From: Euryarchaeota archaeon UBA495
Lineage (GTDB): Archaea; Thermoplasmatota; Poseidoniia; Poseidoniales; Poseidoniaceae
Length of the DNA: 13,397 bases
NCBI GenBank assembly: GCA_002496845.1
Contig: DALQ01000101.1
Coordinates: 1-13,397, forward strand
Reading direction: 5' to 3'
The translations under genes and the position numbers were made by a program. The notes beneath the pieces were generated by a model that saw only the letters and a list, made by a program, of their open reading frames with translations, was not told the origin of the DNA and made no database searches. Of this stretch, positions 6,717-13,397 are shown in pieces. Positions within the stretch are counted from its first letter, which is position 1. Every line of letters begins with the position of its first letter.

Positions 6717-6994
6717 CTGAGACGAAGGCCACGGCATCCAGTGGGTGGTTTGGCCTTCTGTGGGTGTCGCCCGACGTGGGCGACGCATCGACGTCAATCG
6801 AAGCGACGACGATGCCACTGGCCGTGACCCGAGTCCACCATGGTCTGGTGGTTCTTTGCGGATTCGACGGCCATGTTTCATCTCCTGTCCGGGCGGACGA
6901 AAACAATCTGCGGCGAGAATATTTCAACGTTAAGTGAAGCGGGGCACACCGAAACCCACCGGATGCCTCATCCCTCGGGCCCCGATGGCCGTGC
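6717..6994. other. Non-coding stretch with two perfect small hairpins
   Basis: No convincing gene lies here; frames that stay open have shadow-like composition and one runs antisense through the tRNA. Two perfect inverted repeats are present: GTCGCCC-GACGT-GGGCGAC at 6766-6784 and CCACCA-TGGTC-TGGTGG at 6835-6851. They lie between the divergent tRNA-Arg and the pseudouridine synthase, upstream of the TATA-like box at 6919. They could be part of a small RNA or protein-binding sites. Chance is possible in GC-rich DNA. Confidence 0.5.
6919..6926 (+). promoter_or_regulatory. TATA-like box for the pseudouridine synthase / uvrA unit
   Basis: AATATTTC follows a GC-rich stretch (GCGGCGAG) and is part of an AT-rich patch that ends at TTAAG (6931-6935). 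A start of transcription about 26 bases on would leave a leader of roughly 45 bases before the ATG at 6995. Confidence 0.45.
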
Positions 6995-7873
6995 ATGCAG
7001 GACACCCAGGCCGAGGAAGGCGAGACCCTCCTCGATGCCCTGCGGCGCATCCACCCCGAGAGTTCCACGGGCACCCTTCGTCGGATGCTCACCCAAGGGA
7101 GGGTCCAGGTGGACGGCGATTCAGTGCACGCCGCGAAAACCGTGCTTTCTGCAGGACAGCGCGTGGAGGTCGTGGCCCGCATCGTCGCGGAAGAGCAACA
7201 CCCTGCGCCACAAAAACGGCCGAAGGGGCCGAAATTGGACGTGTTGTTTGAGGATGAAACAATCCTCGTGGTCAACAAACCCGCAGGGTTGTTGTCCGTG
7301 GCCACGAACAAGCTCGAGGACGACACGCTTCACAGCCGGTGCGTCGCTCACGTGCGCGCCCACCATGGAGAGCGCGCCTGGGTTCACGTTGTCCACCGCT
7401 TGGACCGAGAAACATCAGGCGTGATGGTCTTCGCACGCCACGCACGCCACAAGGACGACCTCCAACGCCAGTTTGCTGACCGCGACGTTCACCGCATTTA
7501 CCGTGCCTTGACCGAAGGGTGCCCAGAGGCCCCTCAAGGGACCGTAGTCGCCCATTTGGTGGAGGACGATCACCTCAACGTGAGGGAAATGAAATCCGGC
7601 TACCGTGGGGCACGAGAAGCGATCACCCACTACCGCGTCCTCGACGAGGACGGGCTCGTGGCCGACGTAGAACTGCTGATCGAGACCGGCCGCCGTCATC
7701 AGATCCGAATGGCGATGCGGAAGTTGGGTTGCCCGATCGTTGGTGACCACCTGCATGGTGCGACCGCCGACCCACTCGGCCGCGTGGCGCTCCATGCCCA
7801 CGCGCTGGAGTTCCTTCACCCCGAATCTGAGGAACCCGTACGCTTCGAAGCACCCGTGCCTTTCGTCACCTGA
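6995..7873 (+). CDS. RluA-family RNA pseudouridine synthase with N-terminal S4 domain
   Basis: 292 residues, close to RluC/RluD length. Residues 11-58 look like an S4 RNA-binding domain (LLDALRRI, then GRVQVDGDSV). The catalytic domain begins near 80: VNKPAGLLS at 93-101, the RluA motif HRLDRETSGVMVFAR at 134-148 with catalytic Asp137, ETGRRHQIRMAM at 230-241 and GRVALHAHALEFLHP at 262-276. Enzymes of this family convert uridine to pseudouridine in rRNA or tRNA; the target here cannot be read from sequence. This family is typically bacterial, while archaea mainly use TruB/Cbf5, TruA, TruD and Pus10, so transfer from bacteria is a reasonable inference. There is no strong ribosome binding site before the ATG. 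uvrA follows after 50 bases on the same strand, so they may share a transcript. Confidence 0.92.
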   Translation: MQDTQAEEGETLLDALRRIHPESSTGTLRRMLTQGRVQVDGDSVHAAKTVLSAGQRVEVVARIVAEEQHPAPQKRPKGPKLDVLFEDETILVVNKPAGLLSVATNKLEDDTLHSRCVAHVRAHHGERAWVHVVHRLDRETSGVMVFARHARHKDDLQRQFADRDVHRIYRALTEGCPEAPQGTVVAHLVEDDHLNVREMKSGYRGAREAITHYRVLDEDGLVADVELLIETGRRHQIRMAMRKLGCPIVGDHLHGATADPLGRVALHAHALEFLHPESEEPVRFEAPVPFVT

Positions 7874-7923
7874 ACGGCAGGCAGGGATTCAAGAACCGTT
7901 GACCGGAACCTCGCCTGAGGCCC

Positions 7924-10866
7924 ATGTCGAAACCCGGCGATGCAGGATGGATTGAGGTCCGCGGGGCGCGGACCCACAACCTGCAAGATGTCGATGTTCG
8001 GCTGCCACGCGGGTGCTTCGTGGTGGTGAGCGGCGTCTCAGGGTCAGGGAAGTCTTCCCTCGCTTTCGACACCCTCTACGCGGAAGGACAACGCCGCTAT
8101 GTGGAGTCGCTTTCGTCGTACGCGCGCCAGTTTATTGGCCAGATGAAGAAAGCCGATTGCGACGGAATCGAAGGCCTCTCTCCGGCCATTTCCATCGATC
8201 AAAAACAAGGGTCGCACAACCCTCGTTCAACCGTTGCGACGGTGACGGAAATCCAAGATTACCTCCGCCTACTTTGGGCGCGCGTCGGCAAACCCCACTG
8301 CCCTGTGTGCGGACGAGAGGTTGCTCGACGCACCGTTCAGGAGATTGTGGACGACGTCCTCTGGCAACTCGAAGGACATGCCGTGGCCGTGTGGAGCCCC
8401 ATTATCCGGGCGCGAAAAGGAACTCACGCCGACCTCTTCCGTCAACTCGTCGAGCAGGGATTGCTGGCCGGCCGCGTAAACGGGCATGAGGCCGATTTCG
8501 AAAACCCTCCAACCTTGGACAAAGCCTACCGCCACGACGTTGATGCACGCGTGGACCGCTTCCGCTGCACGCGAGAGCGACGCCAACGCCTCACGGAAGC
8601 CATCGAACAGGCGCTTCGCTTGGGCTCAGGCACCGTTCACGTCGAGAGCCTCGAGGCGCCGGACGAAGACGCAGAATTGAGCGAAGGCAGCCGGGCGCGC
8701 TTGACCGCCGCCGGCGAGACCATCGCGTGGTCTGAGGACTTCGCTTGTCCGGATCACGGGGCCTTCATGCCTGAGCTTTCACCCCGTGTGTTTTCGTTCA
8801 ACTCGCCGCTTGGCGCTTGCCCAGATTGCCAGGGCATTGGCGTCCAACGCCGCTTCAGCGAAGACCTCGTGGTTGACGGTACTTTGACCATCGAACAAGG
8901 GGCGGTGCTGCCGTGGCGCCAATCCATGTCTCCAGCGTGGTACAAACGCCTGATGATTCAGGTCGCAGAACACTACAGCATCCCAACGCGAACCCCCTTC
9001 GATCTCTTGGATGAGGACCACAAGGACATCCTCTTGCACGGGTCGGGCTCCACGGTCATCCACTTCCATTTCGAATCCGACAACGGGTCCGTCTACCAAA
9101 TGAACCGACCTTGGGAGGGCATCATTGCCCGGCTTGAGAAAACCTACACGGAGACGACCTCAGAACGCACACGAGCTCGCCTCATCGCTTGCATGACGGA
9201 CCTTCCTTGCCCCACCTGCCACGGCGAGAAACTCAACCCGGCTGCACGCAGCGTGACCGTCGGTGGCCTTCGTTTGCCGGAAATTTCCATGGCCGCCGTT
9301 CACGAGGCCTTGGCGCTGGTTCGCGCGTGGTGGCCCGACGCGGAAGCCGGGCCCCCAGAAGCCTGGGCGGACAGCGCAGAAGTGCTCGACGACCGTAGCC
9401 TGTTCATCGGGCGGGAGATCCTCAAGGAAATCGAATCACGGCTGAGCTTCCTCGACAGCGTCGGTTTGGACTATCTAACGCTGGACCGCCGTGCAAACAC
9501 GTTGTCCGGGGGCGAGAGCCAACGCATCCGTCTGGCCACCCAGATTGGCTCCCGATTGACGGGCGTGATGTACGTGCTCGACGAACCGTCCATTGGCCTC
9601 CATCAGCGCGACAACGAGCGGTTGTTGGAAACCCTGCGCGAACTTTCCGACCTTGGCAACACCCTCGTGGTGGTCGAACACGACGAGGACACGCTCCGCC
9701 AAGCCGATTGGTTGTGCGACCTTGGCCCCGGGGCCGGCCTCGAAGGAGGGGCCATCGTGGCCAACGGCCCTCCCAAAGAGGTCATGGCCACAGAAGGCTC
9801 CATCACCGGCGATTACCTGGCCGGACGACGTCGCATCGAGGTTCCCGAAAAGCGCACGAAAGCAAAGCGCGGCCACCGATTGCGCATCAAAGGCGCCGCG
9901 CACAACAACCTGCAAAGCATCGACGTGGACGTGCCGTTGGGCTTGCTCACCACGGTGACGGGCGTCTCAGGTTCAGGGAAATCCTCCCTGATTTCTGGCA
10001 TCCTCGCGCCTGCACTTCAGCGCCACCTCCACAACGCAGACGCGGCCCCGGGGAAGCACAAGAGCATCGACGGCATCGAAAAGGTGGACAAGGCCATCAT
10101 CATCGATCAATCGCCCATTGGGCGGACGCCACGCTCCAACCCAGCGACCTACACCAAGGTCTTCGATGAAATCCGCAGCCTCTTCTCCAAGACCACGTTG
10201 TCCAAAGAACGCGGCTACACGCCCGGGACCTTCTCCTTCAACGTGAAGGGCGGACGCTGCGAAGCGTGCAAGGGTGGCGGTTCGATCAAACTCGAGATGA
10301 ACTTCCTTCCAGACGTCTGGATCACCTGCGACAACTGCGAAGGCAAGCGGTACACCCGCGAATGCCTCGAAGTGACGTGGAAGGGGAAGACCATCCACGA
10401 CGTCCTCCAAATGCCCGTTGGTGAGGCGGTGGAGTTCTTCGCCAACCACAGGAAAATCCACCGCACCCTGTCCACGCTTTCCGCGGTCGGATTGGATTAC
10501 ATCCGCCTCGGCCAACCCGCGACCACGCTTTCAGGCGGTGAAGCACAGCGGGTGAAGTTGGCCAGCGAACTTCGCCGCCCGCCCAACCGACACACGGTGT
10601 ACATCCTGGATGAACCCACCACCGGGCTGTCGTTCAGTGACGTCCAGAAACTCGTGGACGTCCTGCTCGAACTGCGTGGGAAAGGCCACACCGTGGTCGT
10701 CATCGAACACCATCTCGACGTGGTGAAGTGCGCCGACCATGTCATCGATCTCGGACCAGAAGGCGGGGGAAGGGGAGGAACCGTGGTCGCCACGGGCACG
10801 CCCGAGGACATCGCAGCGACCGAGTCAAGCTACACCGGCCAATTCCTTGCTGGATTGCTGTCCTGA
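7924..10866 (+). CDS. uvrA: Excinuclease ABC subunit A (UvrA)
   Basis: 980 residues; bacterial UvrA is about 940. UvrA is the damage-recognising ATPase of nucleotide excision repair; it loads UvrB onto DNA, and UvrC then cuts. Both ATPase halves are complete: Walker A GVSGSGKS at 37-44 and again at 680-687, signatures LSGGESQR at 527-534 and LSGGEAQR at 869-876, and Walker B regions VLDEPS and ILDEPT. Three Cys sites are seen: CPVC at 126-129, the insertion-domain zinc site with CPDH then CPDC (His replaces one Cys, as in many UvrAs), and the C-terminal zinc finger with Cys779, 782, 802 and 805. The D-loop region reads TGLSFSD, where TGLHF is usual. The ATG at 7924 has GAGG five bases upstream. 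uvrB and uvrC are not in the window. UvrABC in archaea is generally thought to come from bacteria. Confidence 0.97.
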   Translation: MSKPGDAGWIEVRGARTHNLQDVDVRLPRGCFVVVSGVSGSGKSSLAFDTLYAEGQRRYVESLSSYARQFIGQMKKADCDGIEGLSPAISIDQKQGSHNPRSTVATVTEIQDYLRLLWARVGKPHCPVCGREVARRTVQEIVDDVLWQLEGHAVAVWSPIIRARKGTHADLFRQLVEQGLLAGRVNGHEADFENPPTLDKAYRHDVDARVDRFRCTRERRQRLTEAIEQALRLGSGTVHVESLEAPDEDAELSEGSRARLTAAGETIAWSEDFACPDHGAFMPELSPRVFSFNSPLGACPDCQGIGVQRRFSEDLVVDGTLTIEQGAVLPWRQSMSPAWYKRLMIQVAEHYSIPTRTPFDLLDEDHKDILLHGSGSTVIHFHFESDNGSVYQMNRPWEGIIARLEKTYTETTSERTRARLIACMTDLPCPTCHGEKLNPAARSVTVGGLRLPEISMAAVHEALALVRAWWPDAEAGPPEAWADSAEVLDDRSLFIGREILKEIESRLSFLDSVGLDYLTLDRRANTLSGGESQRIRLATQIGSRLTGVMYVLDEPSIGLHQRDNERLLETLRELSDLGNTLVVVEHDEDTLRQADWLCDLGPGAGLEGGAIVANGPPKEVMATEGSITGDYLAGRRRIEVPEKRTKAKRGHRLRIKGAAHNNLQSIDVDVPLGLLTTVTGVSGSGKSSLISGILAPALQRHLHNADAAPGKHKSIDGIEKVDKAIIIDQSPIGRTPRSNPATYTKVFDEIRSLFSKTTLSKERGYTPGTFSFNVKGGRCEACKGGGSIKLEMNFLPDVWITCDNCEGKRYTRECLEVTWKGKTIHDVLQMPVGEAVEFFANHRKIHRTLSTLSAVGLDYIRLGQPATTLSGGEAQRVKLASELRRPPNRHTVYILDEPTTGLSFSDVQKLVDVLLELRGKGHTVVVIEHHLDVVKCADHVIDLGPEGGGRGGTVVATGTPEDIAATESSYTGQFLAGLLS

Positions 10867-10932
10867 GCCAAATCCGAACAACGGAATCGATACGAAGGCA
10901 AGGTTGTGAAAGGAAGGGGGCCGCTGGAGGGT

Positions 10933-11352
10933 TCAGCAACAGCCTTCTTCACGGGCCGGTGCGGCCACAAAGGCCACGCGATCCACGCCTTCGAGGCGGC
11001 GCAACCCTTCCACAGCATCCCGAATGGTTCCAACTCTCCCTGACAAATGGAGGGTGTCCACACACGTGTGGCTGTCGGTCATGCACGCGTGTGTTGAGGA
11101 GATGAGGCTGATGTCCGAATGGTGGCGAAAATCAGGGAGCTTTTCGGCGACGGTGTGTTGGTAGTACAACACCAACGTCCCTTCCACCGACTCTTCCGCT
11201 GGGCGATCGACAAGATCCCCGCTCGACAAAACCTCAGCATAGTGCGTGGCGGCGTCCCTCAAGAAGCGGCTGCGGTTCCGATAACCTGCCTTTTGGACCA
11301 ACCCTTCCATGTCCAAATCATCGTCGACGCTGAAGGAGAGGACCTTCGCCAT
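10933..11352 (-). CDS. NikR-like metal-responsive ribbon-helix-helix repressor
   Basis: 139 residues, NikR length. Residues 3-40 form the ribbon-helix-helix DNA-binding part (VLSFSVDDDL, then GYRNRSRFLRDA). Residues 57-132 match the ACT-like metal-binding domain (GTLVLYYQH, then TLHLSGR, then GVDRVAFVAAP). In E. coli NikR nickel is bound by His76, His87, His89 and Cys95. By spacing the matching residues here are His77, His88, Cys90 and Cys97: the second His of the HxH pair is Cys, and one residue is inserted before the last Cys. His95 could also take part. The protein ends in Cys-Cys. This argues for a changed metal preference, perhaps Zn, Cu or Co. It is divergent from a ZIP transporter with a 180-base shared region, so it probably controls that gene. 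A TATA-like box about 24 bases before the ATG implies a leaderless mRNA. Family call is good; metal is unknown. Confidence 0.85.
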   Translation of the reverse strand: MAKVLSFSVDDDLDMEGLVQKAGYRNRSRFLRDAATHYAEVLSSGDLVDRPAEESVEGTLVLYYQHTVAEKLPDFRHHSDISLISSTHACMTDSHTCVDTLHLSGRVGTIRDAVEGLRRLEGVDRVAFVAAPAREEGCC

Positions 11353-11371
11353 GACCCGCGGATGGGCTTCT

Positions 11372-11380
11372 GATTAATAG
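11372..11380 (-). promoter_or_regulatory. TATA-like box for the NikR-like gene
   Basis: On the minus strand the sequence reads CTATTAATC, centred about 24 bases before the start codon at 11352. This spacing places the transcription start at or beside the ATG. Confidence 0.5.
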
Positions 11381-11420
11381 CCGAATGTACGAACACCGAG
11401 GCTTCGATGAGGATATTCGG
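11381..11420. promoter_or_regulatory. Nested dyad next to the NikR-like promoter, candidate operator
   Basis: CCGAAT (11381-11386) and ATTCGG (11415-11420) are a perfect inverted pair 28 bases apart; inside lie CGAA (11390-11393) and TTCG (11403-11406), a second inverted pair. The outer left arm abuts the TATA-like box of the repressor gene. NikR operators are widely spaced dyads, so this could be the autoregulatory site. The spacing differs from the E. coli site, and the arms are short. Confidence 0.4.
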
Positions 11421-11478
11421 GACACGTAACTACACGGGGCCGGGGTTCTGGAAAAACACCAGATCGAAATGAGCGCCT

Positions 11479-11490
11479 AAACGCCCGTTT
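11479..11490. promoter_or_regulatory. Palindrome just upstream of the ZIP promoter, candidate operator
   Basis: AAACGCCCGTTT has perfect five-base arms around CC. It sits directly before the TATA-like box of the transporter gene, where a bound repressor would block TFB/TBP access. It does not resemble the dyad beside the repressor gene, so the two may bind different proteins. Confidence 0.4.
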
Positions 11491-11499
11491 CTTAATAAC
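11491..11499 (+). promoter_or_regulatory. TATA-like box for the ZIP transporter
   Basis: CTTAATAAC is centred about 38 bases before the ATG at 11533. A start about 26 bases on gives a leader of only about ten bases. Confidence 0.5.
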
Positions 11500-11532
11500 A
11501 ACCCACTTAAGCGCAATGACGGCGCTTCCATC

Positions 11533-12603
11533 ATGTTTGGCGTGGCGCTGCTGTTCGCAGTGCTCACCCTCATCGTCGGCCTTCTCGGCGCACTTCTTCC
11601 AAGTTCGCTGAACTTGGCCAGCCACCAACCCCGCCTCCGTGCTGCGACCGCGGTGGCGGCCGGCCTGCTGCTCGCCTCAGCTTTGCTTGTCGTCATTCCC
11701 GAAGGTTTCCACACCGCAAGCGGCGGACACGCTCACGGAAGCGGAGACGATCTCGCAGGCCCAGTGGCGTTGGTCATGCTCGAGTACAACGACGGAGCCA
11801 TCACGGCAGGAACGGCGATGAGCGAGATTCGCTCCATCGTTCACGGCGACGGTCACGGGGAGCACAGCGACCACGAGCATGGGGAAGAGGCCACTTTTGA
11901 GGACCGTCTCAAACACGTCATCGCGCAATACGACGGCGGAAGGGTCAACGCCACCACGGCGATCAACGACATCCGCGCTTTGTTGGACGACGTGGATCAT
12001 CACCACGACGACGAGGACAATGAGTTGAGCGCCGTGGTGATGGGCGGTGCGCTGGCGCTTGGTTTTGTGTCCATGTTCCTCTTCCAGACCTTTGGTCCCG
12101 GCCATGAGCATCACGGCCATGGCCATGCGCACGGAACAGGTTCGAACCGGTCTGCCGTGATTGGAATTACGATTCATGCGGCCACGGACGGACTGGCCAT
12201 CGGCGCCGCGACAGCGACCGGAGATTTGGCGGCCGGTTTGCTGATCGTGTTCGCCGTGGTCATCCACAAGTTCCCAGAGGCCTTCACCCTGGGTGTGTTC
12301 AGTCTCAACGACCACACCGACGAACGGAAAGTGTTCATGGACGTCGGTATTTTTGCAGCATCAACACCCGTGATGATTGTCTTGGCCTACTTCCTGCTTT
12401 CCGGCCTTCCCAGCGCATGGATTGGTTTGGCCATGCTCTTTGCTGGGGGGACCTTGCTTAGCGTCGCTGCATTGGACACCCTTCCTGACGTTCATGATTC
12501 CGAAACCGGCTCCACCGACTTGCTGTTGGTGCTGGCTGGCGTCGGCGGCATGGTCGTGCTCCTTTTGGTGGCCGAGGTGTTGGGTATCGGCCACGCCCAT
12601 TGA
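11533..12603 (+). CDS. ZIP-family divalent metal transporter with His-rich loops and a duplicated motif
   Basis: 356 residues. ZIP proteins move Zn2+, Fe2+ or similar metals into the cytoplasm. Hydrophobic segments occur near 1-25, 37-58, 165-187, 207-228, 232-254, 267-290, 294-315 and 329-350, the usual eight. The metal path is intact: HAATDG at 215-220 in segment 4 and HKFPE at 245-249 in segment 5. Three His-rich stretches occur: 104-116, 156-158 with flanking acids, and 191-200 (HEHHGHGHAH, the usual ZIP position before segment 4). The loop between segments 2 and 3 is about 105 residues and contains two copies of an 18-residue motif (Y85-I102 and Y133-L150), each followed by a His/Asp-rich run. 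I know of no such repeat in ZupT-type ZIPs. The NikR-like gene is divergent from it. The start is the first ATG after the TATA-like box. Confidence 0.92.
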   Translation: MFGVALLFAVLTLIVGLLGALLPSSLNLASHQPRLRAATAVAAGLLLASALLVVIPEGFHTASGGHAHGSGDDLAGPVALVMLEYNDGAITAGTAMSEIRSIVHGDGHGEHSDHEHGEEATFEDRLKHVIAQYDGGRVNATTAINDIRALLDDVDHHHDDEDNELSAVVMGGALALGFVSMFLFQTFGPGHEHHGHGHAHGTGSNRSAVIGITIHAATDGLAIGAATATGDLAAGLLIVFAVVIHKFPEAFTLGVFSLNDHTDERKVFMDVGIFAASTPVMIVLAYFLLSGLPSAWIGLAMLFAGGTLLSVAALDTLPDVHDSETGSTDLLLVLAGVGGMVVLLLVAEVLGIGHAH

Positions 12604-12870
12604 TCAGTGCGTTCGCTTTGGTTGCCACGGAACAAAGGCGGTGTACAGCAAACCTTCGCATGCACCACACCAGACTTGTTTGATGGCATCCGCACCTTTG
12701 TTGAGCGGGTCTGCAGGGTTCCGGATGCTGGCCAAGGTCCACCGCGGCCAATCGGTGGTGTGCTCAGGGACCACCTCTCGTTTTCCGCGAGGCTCGGCTT
12801 CCCGACCGGTCATGACGTGGAGGCAATGCGGGCAAACGATGCCACCGTCTTCGGGACGCTTTGGGTGCAT
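12604..12870 (-). CDS. Small zinc-ribbon protein of unknown function
   Basis: 88 residues, not recognised. CPHC at 13-16 and CGAC at 68-71 give a likely four-Cys zinc site with a 51-residue spacer, and the middle is Trp/Pro/Arg-rich (TDWPRWTLASIRNP). No signal peptide or membrane span. The stop abuts the ZIP stop on the opposite strand with no gap. Minus-strand TTCAAAGATG is centred about 26 bases before the ATG and could be a weak TATA box, giving a leaderless mRNA. GC-rich third codon positions like those of its neighbours and the Cys pairs favour a real gene over the overlapping plus-strand frame. A link with the metal transporter is possible but rests only on position. Confidence 0.7.
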   Translation of the reverse strand: MHPKRPEDGGIVCPHCLHVMTGREAEPRGKREVVPEHTTDWPRWTLASIRNPADPLNKGADAIKQVWCGACEGLLYTAFVPWQPKRTH

Positions 12871-12875
12871 GATTC

Positions 12876-12885
12876 AAGGCGCCTT
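12876..12885. repeat. Perfect 10-base palindrome in the 12871-12988 divergent gap
   Basis: AAGGCGCCTT lies five bases upstream of the start codon of the small zinc-ribbon gene, inside the gap shared with purL. If that gene is leaderless, the palindrome would sit across the -10 region. It may be a binding site or chance. Confidence 0.25.
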
Positions 12886-12988
12886 TCCTCCATCTTTGAA
12901 CGCCTGTCACGGACCAGCCGAGTCACGCCCCCGGTCAAAGTGTTCAAGGAGCGTGCTCAGCGCCTGAGGATTGCACCGAGGGAACATC

Positions 12989-13397
12989 ATGCACGACGTC
13001 CGCGTGGAGGTGACCCCGAGGCTCGATGGCCAAGCCGTTGACGTGCGCGGCAACGTGGTCAAGGCGCGCCTCTTGCAAGACTTGAACCTCAACGTGGCGC
13101 GGGTGCGCTCCATTTGCGGATTTGTGGTCCGCAGCCCGATGGACGCCGCCACGCTCGGCGAGCGCGTCGACGACCTGTTCGTGGATCCGATCATCGAAAC
13201 TGGCCTGTTGGGCTCGGCATGGTTGGGCGACTCCACCCTGTTTCCCGACGCCCCTGACCTTGTGATCACGATTGGCTTCAAGCCTGGCGTAACGGACAAC
13301 GCAGGAAGCGCCGCGCTCGACGGATTGCGCACGCTCTTCCCTGAGGCCAGGGTCGAGGGGGCGGGCGTGTCCACCGACCTGACCTTCGCCTTCTACG
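12989..13397 (+). CDS. purL: Phosphoribosylformylglycinamidine synthase (long-form PurL), N-terminal part
   Basis: 136 codons are visible; the rest lies past the right edge. The enzyme makes FGAM from FGAR, ATP and glutamine in purine synthesis. Residues 1-70 form a PurS-like domain (VRVEVTPRLDGQAVDVRG, then ERVDDLFVDPIIE), and GFKPGVTDNAGSAALDGL at 97-114 is the start of the PurL linker and synthase region. A PurS-like part at the N-terminus of the same chain marks the long, single-chain PurL type rather than the separate PurS, PurL and PurQ proteins common in archaea and Gram-positives. The ATG at 12989 has GAGG eight bases upstream. The call is strong for the family; whether a glutaminase domain is attached at the C-terminus cannot be seen here. 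Confidence 0.88.
   Translation, partial: MHDVRVEVTPRLDGQAVDVRGNVVKARLLQDLNLNVARVRSICGFVVRSPMDAATLGERVDDLFVDPIIETGLLGSAWLGDSTLFPDAPDLVITIGFKPGVTDNAGSAALDGLRTLFPEARVEGAGVSTDLTFAFY

Noticed and set aside
6641..6937. Plus-strand frame beginning near GAPGIEPGS
   Set aside because: This peptide is the well-known artefact of translating across the antisense of a tRNA T arm; the DNA is the tRNA-Arg gene.
9475..10515. Minus-strand frames inside uvrA
   Set aside because: They lie antisense to conserved UvrA motifs and have no motif of their own.
12607..13041. Plus-strand frame before and into purL
   Set aside because: It overlaps the CX2C-bearing minus-strand gene and the purL start in a different frame, with no recognisable motif.
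1..13397. CRISPR array, insertion sequence or prophage
   Set aside because: No repeat-spacer pattern, transposase, integrase or phage structural gene was seen on either strand.

Overview
The window looks like a gene-dense piece of a GC-rich, probably marine, euryarchaeal genome of the Marine Group II type (Ca. Poseidoniales, Thermoplasmatota) or a close relative. Sequence reasons for archaea: TATA-like boxes at about -24 to -28 from several start codons, consistent with leaderless or nearly leaderless mRNAs; a tRNA-Arg with anticodon GCG; a NikR-type metal regulator; and three small or medium unknown proteins carrying CX2C zinc ribbons. UvrA and an RluA-type pseudouridine synthase are of the bacterial kind, as is often seen in mesophilic archaea that have acquired such genes. 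The assignment is an inference from style and content; no marker gene proves it.

Layout. Bases 1-787 (minus) hold an exported M24 metallopeptidase cut by the left edge. Bases 875-4577 form a tungstate/molybdate block: a small basic zinc-ribbon protein and tupA (plus), a tupB-tupC fusion (minus, convergent with tupA and overlapping it by 10 bases), and moeA (plus, divergent from the fusion with a 53-base gap). TupA captures oxyanion outside the cell, the TupBC fusion imports it, and MoeA inserts metal into molybdopterin, so three neighbouring genes cover uptake and use of Mo or W. An OpgC-like membrane acyltransferase follows (4636-5955).

Bases 5960-6716 (minus) carry a zinc-ribbon protein of unknown function and tRNA-Arg(GCG). 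A 278-base stretch without a convincing gene, holding two perfect small hairpins and a TATA-like box, separates these from an RluA-family pseudouridine synthase and a full-length uvrA, probably one transcription unit (6995-10866).

Bases 10933-12603 form a divergent metal-homeostasis pair: a NikR-like repressor whose predicted metal site has Cys in place of one His, and a ZIP transporter with three His-rich stretches and an unusual duplicated motif in an early loop. Their 180-base shared promoter region has a TATA-like box for each gene, each with a dyad immediately upstream of it. A small zinc-ribbon protein (12604-12870, minus) and the start of a long-form purL (12989 to the right edge) finish the window. 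No CRISPR array, insertion sequence, integrase or phage gene was seen.
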